Assembly (NCBI GenBank): GCA_049325575.1
Contig: JBMOLK010000283.1
Span: 1-42,744, forward strand
From: JBMOLK01 sp049325575
GTDB taxonomy: Bacteria > Bacillota > Clostridia > Acetivibrionales > Acetivibrionaceae
Reading direction: 5' to 3'
DNA length: 42,744 bases
Shown here: in pieces, positions 7,245 to 14,077 of the stretch
Numbering within the stretch: position 1 is the stretch's first letter
Layout of the letters: each line of letters begins with the position of its first letter
Made by a program: the position numbers and the translations under genes
Notes under the pieces: generated by a model
The model's database searches: none
Told to the model about the DNA's origin: nothing
Seen by the model: the letters and a program-made list of their open reading frames with translations, nothing else

Positions 7245-8558
7245 TTAATTTCTTCCCATTCCTATATATAAGAATCCCAGGCTTCTTAAACAGTCAGGCT
7301 CGTAAATATTTTTAAGGTCAATCAGAAGGGGATTTCCTACTAATGACTTCACATATGAAAAGTCCAGATCCTTATAAACATCCCATTCTGTAGCCAGCAC
7401 AATACAATCGGACTGACTGCATGCAGTGTAAGCATCATCAAAGTATTGTACACGAAGCTTGGGGTAAAGTGTTTTCATATTGTTTAAAGCTTTTGGGTCT
7501 GTTACGTTTACATTTGCTTTCTTTTTTACAAGCATTTTTATTATTTTTATAGACGGCGATTCACGGATGTCATCTGTATCAGCTTTAAATGCAACGCCTA
7601 AAACTGTAACAGTCTTATTCCTTAGACATCCAATTGATTTTTCAATTTTTTTCACCGTCCTTTTTATTTGGCTGTTATTAACTTCAACCACACTTTTAAT
7701 AATCTTTGGGACATAACCCAATTTTCTTCCAATGCTTAAAAAAGCCTTTGTATCCTTGGGTAGGCAGCTACCACCATACCCAGGGCCCGGATTTAGAAAT
7801 TTAGGACCTATTCTTTCATCAAGACCCATTGCTTTTGACACAATGCTTACATTTGCCCCGCACAGTTCGCAAATATTGGCGATCTCATTGATAAAGCTTA
7901 CCTTTGCTGCAAGAAATGTATTACAGGCATATTTAATTATTTCAGATGTCTCAACATTTGTTGCGATTATAGGTATATCAAGGGATTCATAAAATGAATA
8001 TATTTGTCTCATGATTTTTTCTGCCTTTTCACTCTCGGTTCCTATAACAATCCTGTCCGGCTTCATAAAATCATTTACGGCAGTTCCTTCACGCAAGAAT
8101 TCCGGGTTGGAAACAATATCAAACCTTATGTCCTTGTTATGGCGTTCAAGGATTCCTTTTATTTCTTTTTTCACCAGTTGGCCTGTTCCTACGGGGACAG
8201 TACTTTTTATAACAATAACCTTATAATCCTTCATGTAAGAGGCAATATCCCTTGCTGCCTTAAACACATGTTTGAGATCCGGTTCGTTGTTCACTGTAGG
8301 TGTGTTGACGGCTATAAATATTACATTCGAGTTCTTTACAGCTTCTTCAAGAATAAAAGTGAATTTTAGTCTTCCCCCGGTAATATTCTTATTTACCAAA
8401 GGCTCCAGCAAAGGCTCGTATATTGGTATGTTTCCCATCATCAAGTTATCGATTTTAGTCTTATCGGTATCCATACAAATGACGTTCATACCAAGTTCTG
8501 CCAGACAAGCCCCGGTAACCAGTCCAACATATCCTGTTCCAATAACAGAAATATTCAT
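7245..8558 (-). CDS. ugd: UDP-glucose 6-dehydrogenase
   Basis: About 437 residues. The Rossmann motif GTGYVGLVTGACLAELG is near the N-terminus, followed by YEPLLEPLV, STVPVGTG and SNPEFLREG. The active-site cysteine is in GPGYGGSCLPKD (C265 from this start). The C-terminal UDP-binding domain (VTVLGVAFKADTDDIRESPS) is complete. It oxidises UDP-glucose to UDP-glucuronate, a precursor of acidic polysaccharides. ATG 8558 sits nine bases after GGGGG, so I prefer it to GTG 8576. It follows the CotSA-like glycosyltransferase by 26 bases on the same strand and is likely co-transcribed, which points to a uronate-containing surface glycan. Confidence 0.93.
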   Translation of the reverse strand: MNISVIGTGYVGLVTGACLAELGMNVICMDTDKTKIDNLMMGNIPIYEPLLEPLVNKNITGGRLKFTFILEEAVKNSNVIFIAVNTPTVNNEPDLKHVFKAARDIASYMKDYKVIVIKSTVPVGTGQLVKKEIKGILERHNKDIRFDIVSNPEFLREGTAVNDFMKPDRIVIGTESEKAEKIMRQIYSFYESLDIPIIATNVETSEIIKYACNTFLAAKVSFINEIANICELCGANVSIVSKAMGLDERIGPKFLNPGPGYGGSCLPKDTKAFLSIGRKLGYVPKIIKSVVEVNNSQIKRTVKKIEKSIGCLRNKTVTVLGVAFKADTDDIRESPSIKIIKMLVKKKANVNVTDPKALNNMKTLYPKLRVQYFDDAYTACSQSDCIVLATEWDVYKDLDFSYVKSLVGNPLLIDLKNIYEPDCLRSLGFLYIGMGRN

Positions 8559-8584
8559 TATTATTCCCCCTGACACCGGATGTT

Positions 8585-9868
8585 TTAGAAACTGGAAGGG
8601 AAGAAACCGCTGTAATCCATAGTTTCACTACTTTCTTCCGACAGTTTGTTTTCTGCGCTGCTTTCAAAAATTTCTTCTTTGTATCCTGTATCGGAAGTAT
8701 TTTCGGGAAGCTTATTCTCACATGATGGCAGATTTTCATTCTTAATAGATGAGAACACCTCATAAGCAACTCTTTTCCATGGGTACTTCTTTAAAGCAGT
8801 TTCTCTGGCGTTTTTCCCAAGTTCCAAAGCTATTTGCGGGTTTGATAGAACATAATTTATGTGGTCCGCTAAGGAATCGGGATTGTTATAGTCTCTTAAA
8901 ATCAGGCCGTTAATGTGTTCATCAATAATCTCAGCGTTTCCGCCTCGGTCTGTTGTTATAATGGGAAGTCCTGCTGCCATAGCTTCATAGTGTATTCTGG
9001 CAAGCGGTTCATTCCACTGGGATGCACATATAAAGACGTCTCCAATATTATAATAATCTGGAATTTCAGACGGAGGAATAAATCCTGTAAATATCACCGG
9101 GCCGCTTAATTGTCTTGCCAGATCCTTACAGTGTTTGGTGAAGTCATCTTCTTCATTTTTACCATACCACTTACTTCCAACTATAACGAGTGCTGTGTCG
9201 GGATGACTTTCCATTACTTTTCTCATGGCAGCAAGTACAATATGGGTTCCCTTTTTAGGACTTAGTCTGCTGACGTGAAGGACTACCTTTTTATCCTTTA
9301 TCCCAAGCTTATCCTTTAGCTGCATTCTATTAGCAATACCCTGGGGGGACCAGTTGGTACAATACTTTTCAAGGTTTACTCCGGAGTAAACTACTTTAAG
9401 CTTGCTTTCGGCCACTGGATAGAGCTTTTTTACACCGTCAGCTATAAACTTGCTCACCGTATTGATGAACTCAACCCTGGCTATACACTCTACTGCCTTG
9501 TCACCAGGTATTTTATCAGGCAAGAACATTTCATTATGAAGACTCAAGCCAAACCTGGTATTAGGAAGATCCCGACATAAATCCAAAACCCACCGGGGAC
9601 GGTTGAAAACATGTATAAGATCAAAGCTTTCATCCAAATGGTCCTTTATGCTTTTTACATATCGTGCTGTACTTTTTGCACTTACCCTTATATGTCTTAC
9701 ATTGTCAGCAGTTTCTTCCGCCGCAAGGCCGGGATATGCTTTACTGAACACGGTTATATCATGTCCTTTTGAAATATATGGCAATATTTCGTTTATATAT
9801 AACTGAACTGCTCCGCCTGCAACAGGGGGAACAGGAAGCTTCTCGGTACAAATTAAAGCAATTTTCAT
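8585..9868 (-). CDS. cotSA: CotSA-like glycosyltransferase (GT4 family)
   Basis: About 427 residues of GT-B fold. The N-terminal domain begins KIALICTEKLPVPPVAGGAVQLYINEI with the glycine-rich loop of GT4 enzymes. The C-terminal domain has VVLHVSRLSPKKGTHIVLAAM, then FICASQWNEPLARIHYEAMAAGLPIITTDRGGNAEII, which contains the E-x7-E sugar-nucleotide motif. A serine/glutamate-rich tail of about 55 residues follows the domain. Two CotS-family genes lie immediately upstream, the arrangement of Bacillus subtilis cotSA-cotS, so a spore-coat glycosyltransferase is likely; the sugar is unknown. ATG 9868 is used, with GAGGTGA upstream that overlaps the stop of the previous gene (translational coupling). 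Confidence 0.85.
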   Translation of the reverse strand: MKIALICTEKLPVPPVAGGAVQLYINEILPYISKGHDITVFSKAYPGLAAEETADNVRHIRVSAKSTARYVKSIKDHLDESFDLIHVFNRPRWVLDLCRDLPNTRFGLSLHNEMFLPDKIPGDKAVECIARVEFINTVSKFIADGVKKLYPVAESKLKVVYSGVNLEKYCTNWSPQGIANRMQLKDKLGIKDKKVVLHVSRLSPKKGTHIVLAAMRKVMESHPDTALVIVGSKWYGKNEEDDFTKHCKDLARQLSGPVIFTGFIPPSEIPDYYNIGDVFICASQWNEPLARIHYEAMAAGLPIITTDRGGNAEIIDEHINGLILRDYNNPDSLADHINYVLSNPQIALELGKNARETALKKYPWKRVAYEVFSSIKNENLPSCENKLPENTSDTGYKEEIFESSAENKLSEESSETMDYSGFFPSSF

Positions 9869-9873
9869 TTTAA

Positions 9874-10929
9874 TCACCTCTTTTTTATGAGAGATTTTAA
9901 CAAAGGTATTTTAGACATTTCCAGCTTTGCAATTTTTTCAATTTTGGATGAATTTTCAGCCTTATTGTTTTTAAATATGTTTTTGACAAGACCGTAAAAC
10001 CAGTGAGGATAAAGCATATCAATGTAAACAAGTTCCTTATCAGCCTCACTCAAATGGTTAGCTTCAGAATACCAGTCTACTATATTAGAAATTGTGCTTA
10101 AATCCCATACACCTCTGTTTTCAGCCAGTTTACCTATGATTTTTCTAAGGTCACGGGCAGGGTGCTCGTAGGTTACTCCATCAAGGTCTATAACATATAC
10201 GCCATTGTCAGTTAATATGGCATTCCCCTTGCCATAATCCTGGTGACACAGTACAACCGATTGTGAATCGGAGGAAGTTAATTCATTATATGATGATGTA
10301 TTTAAAAGCTCCAGGGTGCTATCAGCAATTTTGACCATATCATCAACATGCTTTAGATAAGTATTATAGAAGGTTTGAGGGTTTTCCCCGGCTATATCCT
10401 TCCATGATAGAAGCTTGTTTTTCATTGACTCATACTGTTCGGGCCATTTACCAAGTTTTGAAGACACTTTGGCATCAGCAGGAGCTTTATATCCCTTTGA
10501 AAAAGTGTGAAATTTTGATAAACCCTTGACTGCTTCTTTAAGGCTATTGGTATTACCAAATTCAAGGTCTCTTCCATCAAGCCATTGATATACTACAAAT
10601 AACTGGTCATTAAAATTTACAATCAGGTTATTATTTTTATCCCTTATTATACCTGGAACATTTCCTCCCAAACTACTTATATACTCTTGTGCATTTACAG
10701 AAAAGAGAGCTTTATCATAAGATTGTTTAAGCCTTTTTAGGCATAAGTCTTTACTTTTTGTCTTAAGCTTCCATACGGTTTTTATGCTTGCACTTTGGAT
10801 AATATTAATGCCATAGGGTTCTATGTTGTATTCCTTCAATACGTCTTTTGCCAATTTATATAAATCACTATTTTGGATTTCCATGCTAGCCAAGTTACTC
10901 AGTCCTTCCTTAAGAAATCTAATTATCAT
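9874..10929 (-). CDS. cotS: CotS family spore coat protein (kinase-like)
   Basis: 351 residues with the fold of aminoglycoside/choline phosphotransferases. The catalytic loop LCHQDYGKGNAIL (H-x-D-x4-N) and the metal-binding VYVIDLDGVTYEHPARDLRKI motif are both intact, so kinase activity on a sugar or small molecule is possible; the CotS family is known as spore coat components in Bacillus. The ATG at 10929 overlaps the stop of the gene before it (ATGA) but has no good ribosome site; a second Met at residue 16 (10884) is the alternative start and would give the usual CotS N-terminus. It is the middle gene of a three-gene CotS-CotS-CotSA set with overlapping ends. Confidence 0.85.
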   Translation of the reverse strand: MIIRFLKEGLSNLASMEIQNSDLYKLAKDVLKEYNIEPYGINIIQSASIKTVWKLKTKSKDLCLKRLKQSYDKALFSVNAQEYISSLGGNVPGIIRDKNNNLIVNFNDQLFVVYQWLDGRDLEFGNTNSLKEAVKGLSKFHTFSKGYKAPADAKVSSKLGKWPEQYESMKNKLLSWKDIAGENPQTFYNTYLKHVDDMVKIADSTLELLNTSSYNELTSSDSQSVVLCHQDYGKGNAILTDNGVYVIDLDGVTYEHPARDLRKIIGKLAENRGVWDLSTISNIVDWYSEANHLSEADKELVYIDMLYPHWFYGLVKNIFKNNKAENSSKIEKIAKLEMSKIPLLKSLIKKR

Positions 10930-11951
10930 ACAAGGGAGTCAAAGTTATCAAGGATTGGAGTGAGAGTTCTTTCAAAAGCAGCCATTTCTTTTATCCTCTT
11001 TAGATACTTTTCATAACTCCATTCTTTATCTCTTTTGTAGTAGAACTTATTCATAGCACCTAAAAATAGATGCGGAAACATCAAATCCAGCTTAACAACC
11101 ATCCACTCGGAAGAAGTCAAAGGATTTTCAGATTGGTAATAGTTAATGAATTTTTTTACAAGCTCCATATCCCATTTACCGCTTTTTTTCATTATCTTGT
11201 TAAGAAGCTTTCTTATATCACGTGCCGGTATATCTACTGTAAGTGAATCCGTATCAAGGATAAAAACCCTTCCGGAGGGATTTAGAAGCAGGTTGCCCGC
11301 TGCAAAATCCTGGTGACATAATCCCCCGGTGTTGCTTATTTTTTCTACCCAGTTTTTGTACTCTTCTCCTTTTAAGCCCTCTAAAGCTTTTCTTCCTCTT
11401 TCATAGAAGTATGGAAACTCCTTTAGTACTACTTTGCCGATTTCTCCATTCTCATTAGAAGCTAATTCCTTATTATAGAAGCTGTTCATATCCTCCAGCT
11501 GCTCTTCATAATCAGCAATCCATCTTCCCAGGTGGATTTTTGGTTTTGTACCCTCTAGAGGGGAAAAACCCGCTGATGCCGCGTGGAATTTTGCCAACTC
11601 CTTAGAGATTATTTTAAATTCCTCAGCCACGCTGTATGAAGGGTTTTTTCCTTCTGCAGCTTCGGACAAGACATAACAGGTACTGTTAATATTTACATAA
11701 TCGCAGCCAGTTTTTGTTTTGATTACTGTCGGGATATTTATTCCTTTTTGACAAAGGTGTCTAACTGCACTTAGTATATACTTTAAGGTATCCTCTGAGT
11801 TTGATATTTTTTTTAAGATCTTAAATCCATAAGGTGTTTCTATCCACCAAACACCTTTCTTTTCCTTATATGATTCGTTTCTTACGGATTTAACCGTTAT
11901 GTCGTAATGACCTAGTATATCACCAAGGGGCTCATTATTTATTGAAGTCAA
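10926..11951 (-). CDS. CotS family spore coat protein (kinase-like), first gene of the operon
   Basis: 341 residues, paralogous to the next gene in the operon. It keeps the same phosphotransferase motifs: GLCHQDFAAGNLLLN (H-x-D-x4-N) and VFILDTDSLTVDIPARDIRKLL. The C-terminal MFPHLFLGAM segment matches YPHWFYG in the second copy. The start is TTG at 11951, supported by AGGAGG nine bases upstream and by the lack of any ATG near the N-terminus. In other spore-formers paralogous CotS/CotI/YutH/YsxE proteins occur together; I cannot tell which branch this belongs to. Probably expressed in the mother cell during sporulation, but no clear sigma-E or sigma-K promoter could be read. Confidence 0.83.
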   Translation of the reverse strand: MTSINNEPLGDILGHYDITVKSVRNESYKEKKGVWWIETPYGFKILKKISNSEDTLKYILSAVRHLCQKGINIPTVIKTKTGCDYVNINSTCYVLSEAAEGKNPSYSVAEEFKIISKELAKFHAASAGFSPLEGTKPKIHLGRWIADYEEQLEDMNSFYNKELASNENGEIGKVVLKEFPYFYERGRKALEGLKGEEYKNWVEKISNTGGLCHQDFAAGNLLLNPSGRVFILDTDSLTVDIPARDIRKLLNKIMKKSGKWDMELVKKFINYYQSENPLTSSEWMVVKLDLMFPHLFLGAMNKFYYKRDKEWSYEKYLKRIKEMAAFERTLTPILDNFDSLV

Positions 11952-12038
11952 TTGGCTTCGCCTCCTTTCATATGGAGTTAGTTAATTCACCAATACTTCA
12001 TTTATATAGTCTTTGAAGTACAGGTAAATAAAAGAGGG

Positions 12039-12060
12039 GGAGAAGGGGGGGCCCTCCTCC
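12039..12060 (-). terminator. GC-rich hairpin, probable terminator
   Basis: GGAGAAGGG and CCCTCCTCC pair with one mismatch around a GC loop. On the minus strand it is followed by CCCTCTTTTATTT. It lies after the amphi-Trp-like gene and before the CotS operon. Confidence 0.45.
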
Positions 12061-12067
12061 ATTTTAT

Positions 12068-12092
12068 GTCTCTTTTATTAAATGAAAGAGAC
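12068..12092 (-). terminator. Hairpin after the amphi-Trp-like gene
   Basis: GTCTCTTT (12068-12075) and AAAGAGAC (12085-12092) form a perfect 8-bp stem with a nine-base loop and flanking A/T runs that extend it on both sides. Together with the GC-rich hairpin just beyond, it should end transcription of the small upstream gene. Confidence 0.55.
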
Positions 12093-12130
12093 AAAATCAT
12101 ATACTCAAAAAGGAAAAGAAGTTTTATAAA

Positions 12131-12382
12131 CTAGTCAACATCAAGTTCCATTTCCTCTTCCATTTCTTCTTCTAATGCATTATCCCAGGAAATTTTTAAT
12201 GTAAATGAGCCGCCTTCTTCATCTTCGCTGAATTTGACCTTATAATCAAGATCGCGGTCGGTTGGTAAGCATACTCCTTTACCTTCTACCTCCAGTTTGC
12301 CGGAAAAAAGCTCCGGAATGATTTTCTTAATGAATTCGGCTAAATCGGATTTTGAGCCGAAAAAATCCTGTTGATACTTCAT
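12131..12382 (-). CDS. Amphi-Trp domain-like small protein
   Basis: 83 residues, starting at ATG 12382 with AGGAGA nine bases upstream. The order of features (acidic helix with SDLAEFIKKIIPELFSG, then LEVEGKGVCLP, a charged strand, and SFTLKISW ending in a tryptophan) resembles the amphi-Trp domain, a short alternating amphipathic beta domain of unknown function. The last 15 residues are almost all Glu and Asp. The gene is monocistronic, with its own terminator. The start region contains an AT-rich inverted repeat at 12429-12456. The domain call rests on pattern alone. Confidence 0.55.
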   Translation of the reverse strand: MKYQQDFFGSKSDLAEFIKKIIPELFSGKLEVEGKGVCLPTDRDLDYKVKFSEDEEGGSFTLKISWDNALEEEMEEEMELDVD

Positions 12383-12428
12383 ATAAGCAGATCTCCTTTC
12401 GATTATTAGATTATTGATTGCTTCTTTT

Positions 12429-12456
12429 ACATAATATTCATCTTAAGATATTATGT
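12429..12456. repeat. Inverted repeat upstream of the amphi-Trp-like gene
   Basis: ACATAATAT (12429-12437) and ATATTATGT (12448-12456) are perfect complements with a ten-base spacer. It could be an operator or a leader hairpin; it lies about 50-75 bases before the start codon. Confidence 0.3.
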
Positions 12457-12511
12457 TCCCTATATTGTTATATTTTTTTAACATTAATTTGTTGGATCTG
12501 AGGATTTTGAT

Positions 12512-12543
12512 CAAAAAAAGAAAAGCCTTTTATTAAGACTTTT
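12512..12543 (-). terminator. Intrinsic terminator after the coiled-coil gene
   Basis: On the minus strand AAAAGTCTT pairs with AAGGCTTTT (one G-U), followed directly by TTCTTTTTTT. A clear rho-independent terminator just after the stop at 12556. Confidence 0.75.
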
Positions 12544-12555
12544 ATAGGATAAAGA

Positions 12556-12990
12556 TTATCTCTTGTTGAGATTTTTTAGAAACTCAGGTGTTATGCTTGC
12601 AAATCCGGATCCCGGCATTACCGGCCTGTTGTTTGAAGGAGCTGATCTAGGATCTGGTGCGGGGTTATGTTTGTTGTTATAAGCTTCCTTCTTTAATAGC
12701 TCCAGCTCCGTTTTAATGCTTGAAATATCTGTTTGTGATGTACTATTTCTTACAGAGTCTTGAGAATCAACCTGATTTTCAAGTATGAGTTGCCTCTCTT
12801 CAATATTGTTTATCTTTTCATTTAGTTGATTTATAGACTGTTTAATTTCACTCACATTTTTAGTTATTAACTCCAGGGTGTCAGTAACCAGCTTCTTTAG
12901 CTCCACCAAATCAGTATTTTCAGCGGATTCCGTACTGCTATTTTCAGTTTGCTGTCTGTTTATGTACATTCTTCTATAAGGTGATAACAT
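12556..12990 (-). CDS. Small coiled-coil protein of unknown function
   Basis: 144 residues, starting at ATG 12990 with GGGAGGG eight bases upstream. A basic N-terminus (MLSPYRRMYINRQQ) is followed by a long heptad-repeat region at about residues 28-75 rich in Leu, Ile, Lys, Glu and Asn (a likely coiled coil), a second helix, and a proline/asparagine-rich linker (about 110-128). The conserved-looking tail is GSGFASITPEFLKNLNKR. There is no signal peptide or membrane segment. I do not recognise the family. It is monocistronic with its own terminator. Confidence 0.6.
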   Translation of the reverse strand: MLSPYRRMYINRQQTENSSTESAENTDLVELKKLVTDTLELITKNVSEIKQSINQLNEKINNIEERQLILENQVDSQDSVRNSTSQTDISSIKTELELLKKEAYNNKHNPAPDPRSAPSNNRPVMPGSGFASITPEFLKNLNKR

Positions 12991-13076
12991 ATGACAATCC
13001 CTCCCATCATATATTTTATTATATTTTACGATATGGCGAATTGTTCCTTAGTAAGGATAAGAATTTAAGCATAACA

Positions 13077-13106
13077 AAACCGGAAGCAAATAAATGCTCC
13101 CGGTTT
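13077..13106. terminator. Intrinsic terminator after the CBM25-like gene
   Basis: AAAACCGGAAGCA and TGCTCCCGGTTT form a stem of about 12 bp with one wobble around an AATAAA loop. It lies about 65 bases past the stop of the minus-strand gene. Confidence 0.65.
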
Positions 13107-13170
13107 GTAATAAGTTTGTTGGATGCTTAGGCTTGATACCTTTAAAGCATAGCATATTGATTAGGGGACG

Positions 13171-13494
13171 TTACTTGGTTATATCAAAAGTATAGTTCAT
13201 TCCGGAGTTATTATCCCAGTTGTTTGCACAGTCCTTAAAGCATAAGTTTAAAGAATCGGACTCTGTTACAGGTATCACAGTTTCAAAGCCTGTATCCGTT
13301 CTTGTCATAGGATAGTCATATATATTGTTCCATTTGTTTCCGAATCCAACATGTGCATATATATGGCTTGCTCCACTTTTTGATAGGAGACCGTCATACA
13401 TAACTGTTATTTTTTCTCCAGGAGTAGGTACTGCAGGTTTAATAGTCACACCGTTTGATAAATAGTCATTATTGGCCTTTGCAGCTCTTGGCAT
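13171..13494 (-). CDS. Single-domain carbohydrate-binding protein (CBM25-like)
   Basis: About 107 residues. The segment GVTIKPAVPTPGEKITVMYDGLL, then ASHIYAHVGFGNKWNNI, ending LNLCFKDCANNWDNNSGMNYTFDI, has the aromatic and asparagine pattern of CBM25-type starch-binding modules (Ig-like beta sandwich). Unlike secreted amylases, there is no signal peptide and no enzyme domain: the module stands alone, so it is likely cytoplasmic or in the spore. Binding to an intracellular glucan (glycogen or granulose) is a reasonable guess. The second of two adjacent ATG codons (13494) has the better spacing to GGAGG. Its own terminator follows. Confidence 0.72.
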   Translation of the reverse strand: MPRAAKANNDYLSNGVTIKPAVPTPGEKITVMYDGLLSKSGASHIYAHVGFGNKWNNIYDYPMTRTDTGFETVIPVTESDSLNLCFKDCANNWDNNSGMNYTFDITK

Positions 13495-13574
13495 CATGAT
13501 TCCTCCAATCGTATTAAAGAAATAGCTTATCTAATAAAAAACACAATATATAATATTATGTGCACTTCAATTAT

Positions 13575-13673
13575 AGAGATCGAACTGTAAAAGTAGATAA
13601 ACAAGATAGGCAAGCCATTTGTATCAAATTAGCGGAGCGAATTATATGTTTATCTTTACAGTTCGTTATCTCT
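13575..13673. repeat. Structured intergenic repeat, copy A
   Basis: Left arm 13575-13602 and right arm 13648-13673 fold into a stem of about 24 bp: AGAGAT with ATCTCT, C with G, GAACTGTAAA with TTTACAGTTC, and GATAAAC with GTTTATC. A two-base TT bulge interrupts the right arm after the first pairs, and an AGTA bulge lies in the left arm. The loop is 45 bases. The same outer design recurs at 17701-17754, and its left half at 20405. A short open frame across this region is an accident of the repeat. Confidence 0.65.
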
Positions 13674-14077
13674 AGAACTTTGGACTTACTGATTCCAACA
13701 TTAATCAACAAAAGACTATATATTGAAACCGCTCCCATGAAGTAAGCCTTATTATTATTTACTTCTTTATTTTAAAAAATACTGGCGTAATAAAATGTAA
13801 TATAGTGTAATAAATAACTGATTTAAGAGAATAATAAGTAAGCTTGACCTAAAAAACAGAAAATAACAAACTTGATTAAATTTTAAATGAATTAAACTTA
13901 ACAATATTACAAAAGCTTTTATAGGGAAGCCAAAGTTATTTTTTTAACTGGGTAGCAATCGTGACTCTTTATATATGCCAAATAATTCCATAAAGCAGTG
14001 TTTTTGTCTAAAAGATTATAACTATTTTAAATAGTTTTTAAAAGATTATGTAAGAAATTTATGAAAGGATGAATTAA
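13674..14077. other. AT-rich intergenic region upstream of the nucleotidyltransferase fusion
   Basis: About 400 bases with no convincing gene. It holds a near-palindrome AACTATT/AATAGTT at 14020-14036, flanked by two copies of TAAAAGATTAT (about 14009 and 14039), close to the start codon at 14078. This may be an operator. No clear -35/-10 pair and no recognisable riboswitch were seen; AGGATG precedes the start. Confidence 0.35.

Noticed and set aside
7480..8622. Several plus-strand open frames opposite ugd
   Set aside because: They are antisense shadows of the ugd coding sequence, with no ribosome sites or recognisable domains.
13560..13745. Open frame of 61 codons in the intergenic region
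   Set aside because: It spans both arms of structured repeat copy A and lacks a ribosome site; the frame is a by-product of the inverted repeat.
13498..14077. Possible riboswitch before the nucleotidyltransferase fusion
   Set aside because: I compared the region with c-di-GMP, glycine, SAM and similar consensus cores and found none; only the repeat and a short palindrome remain.
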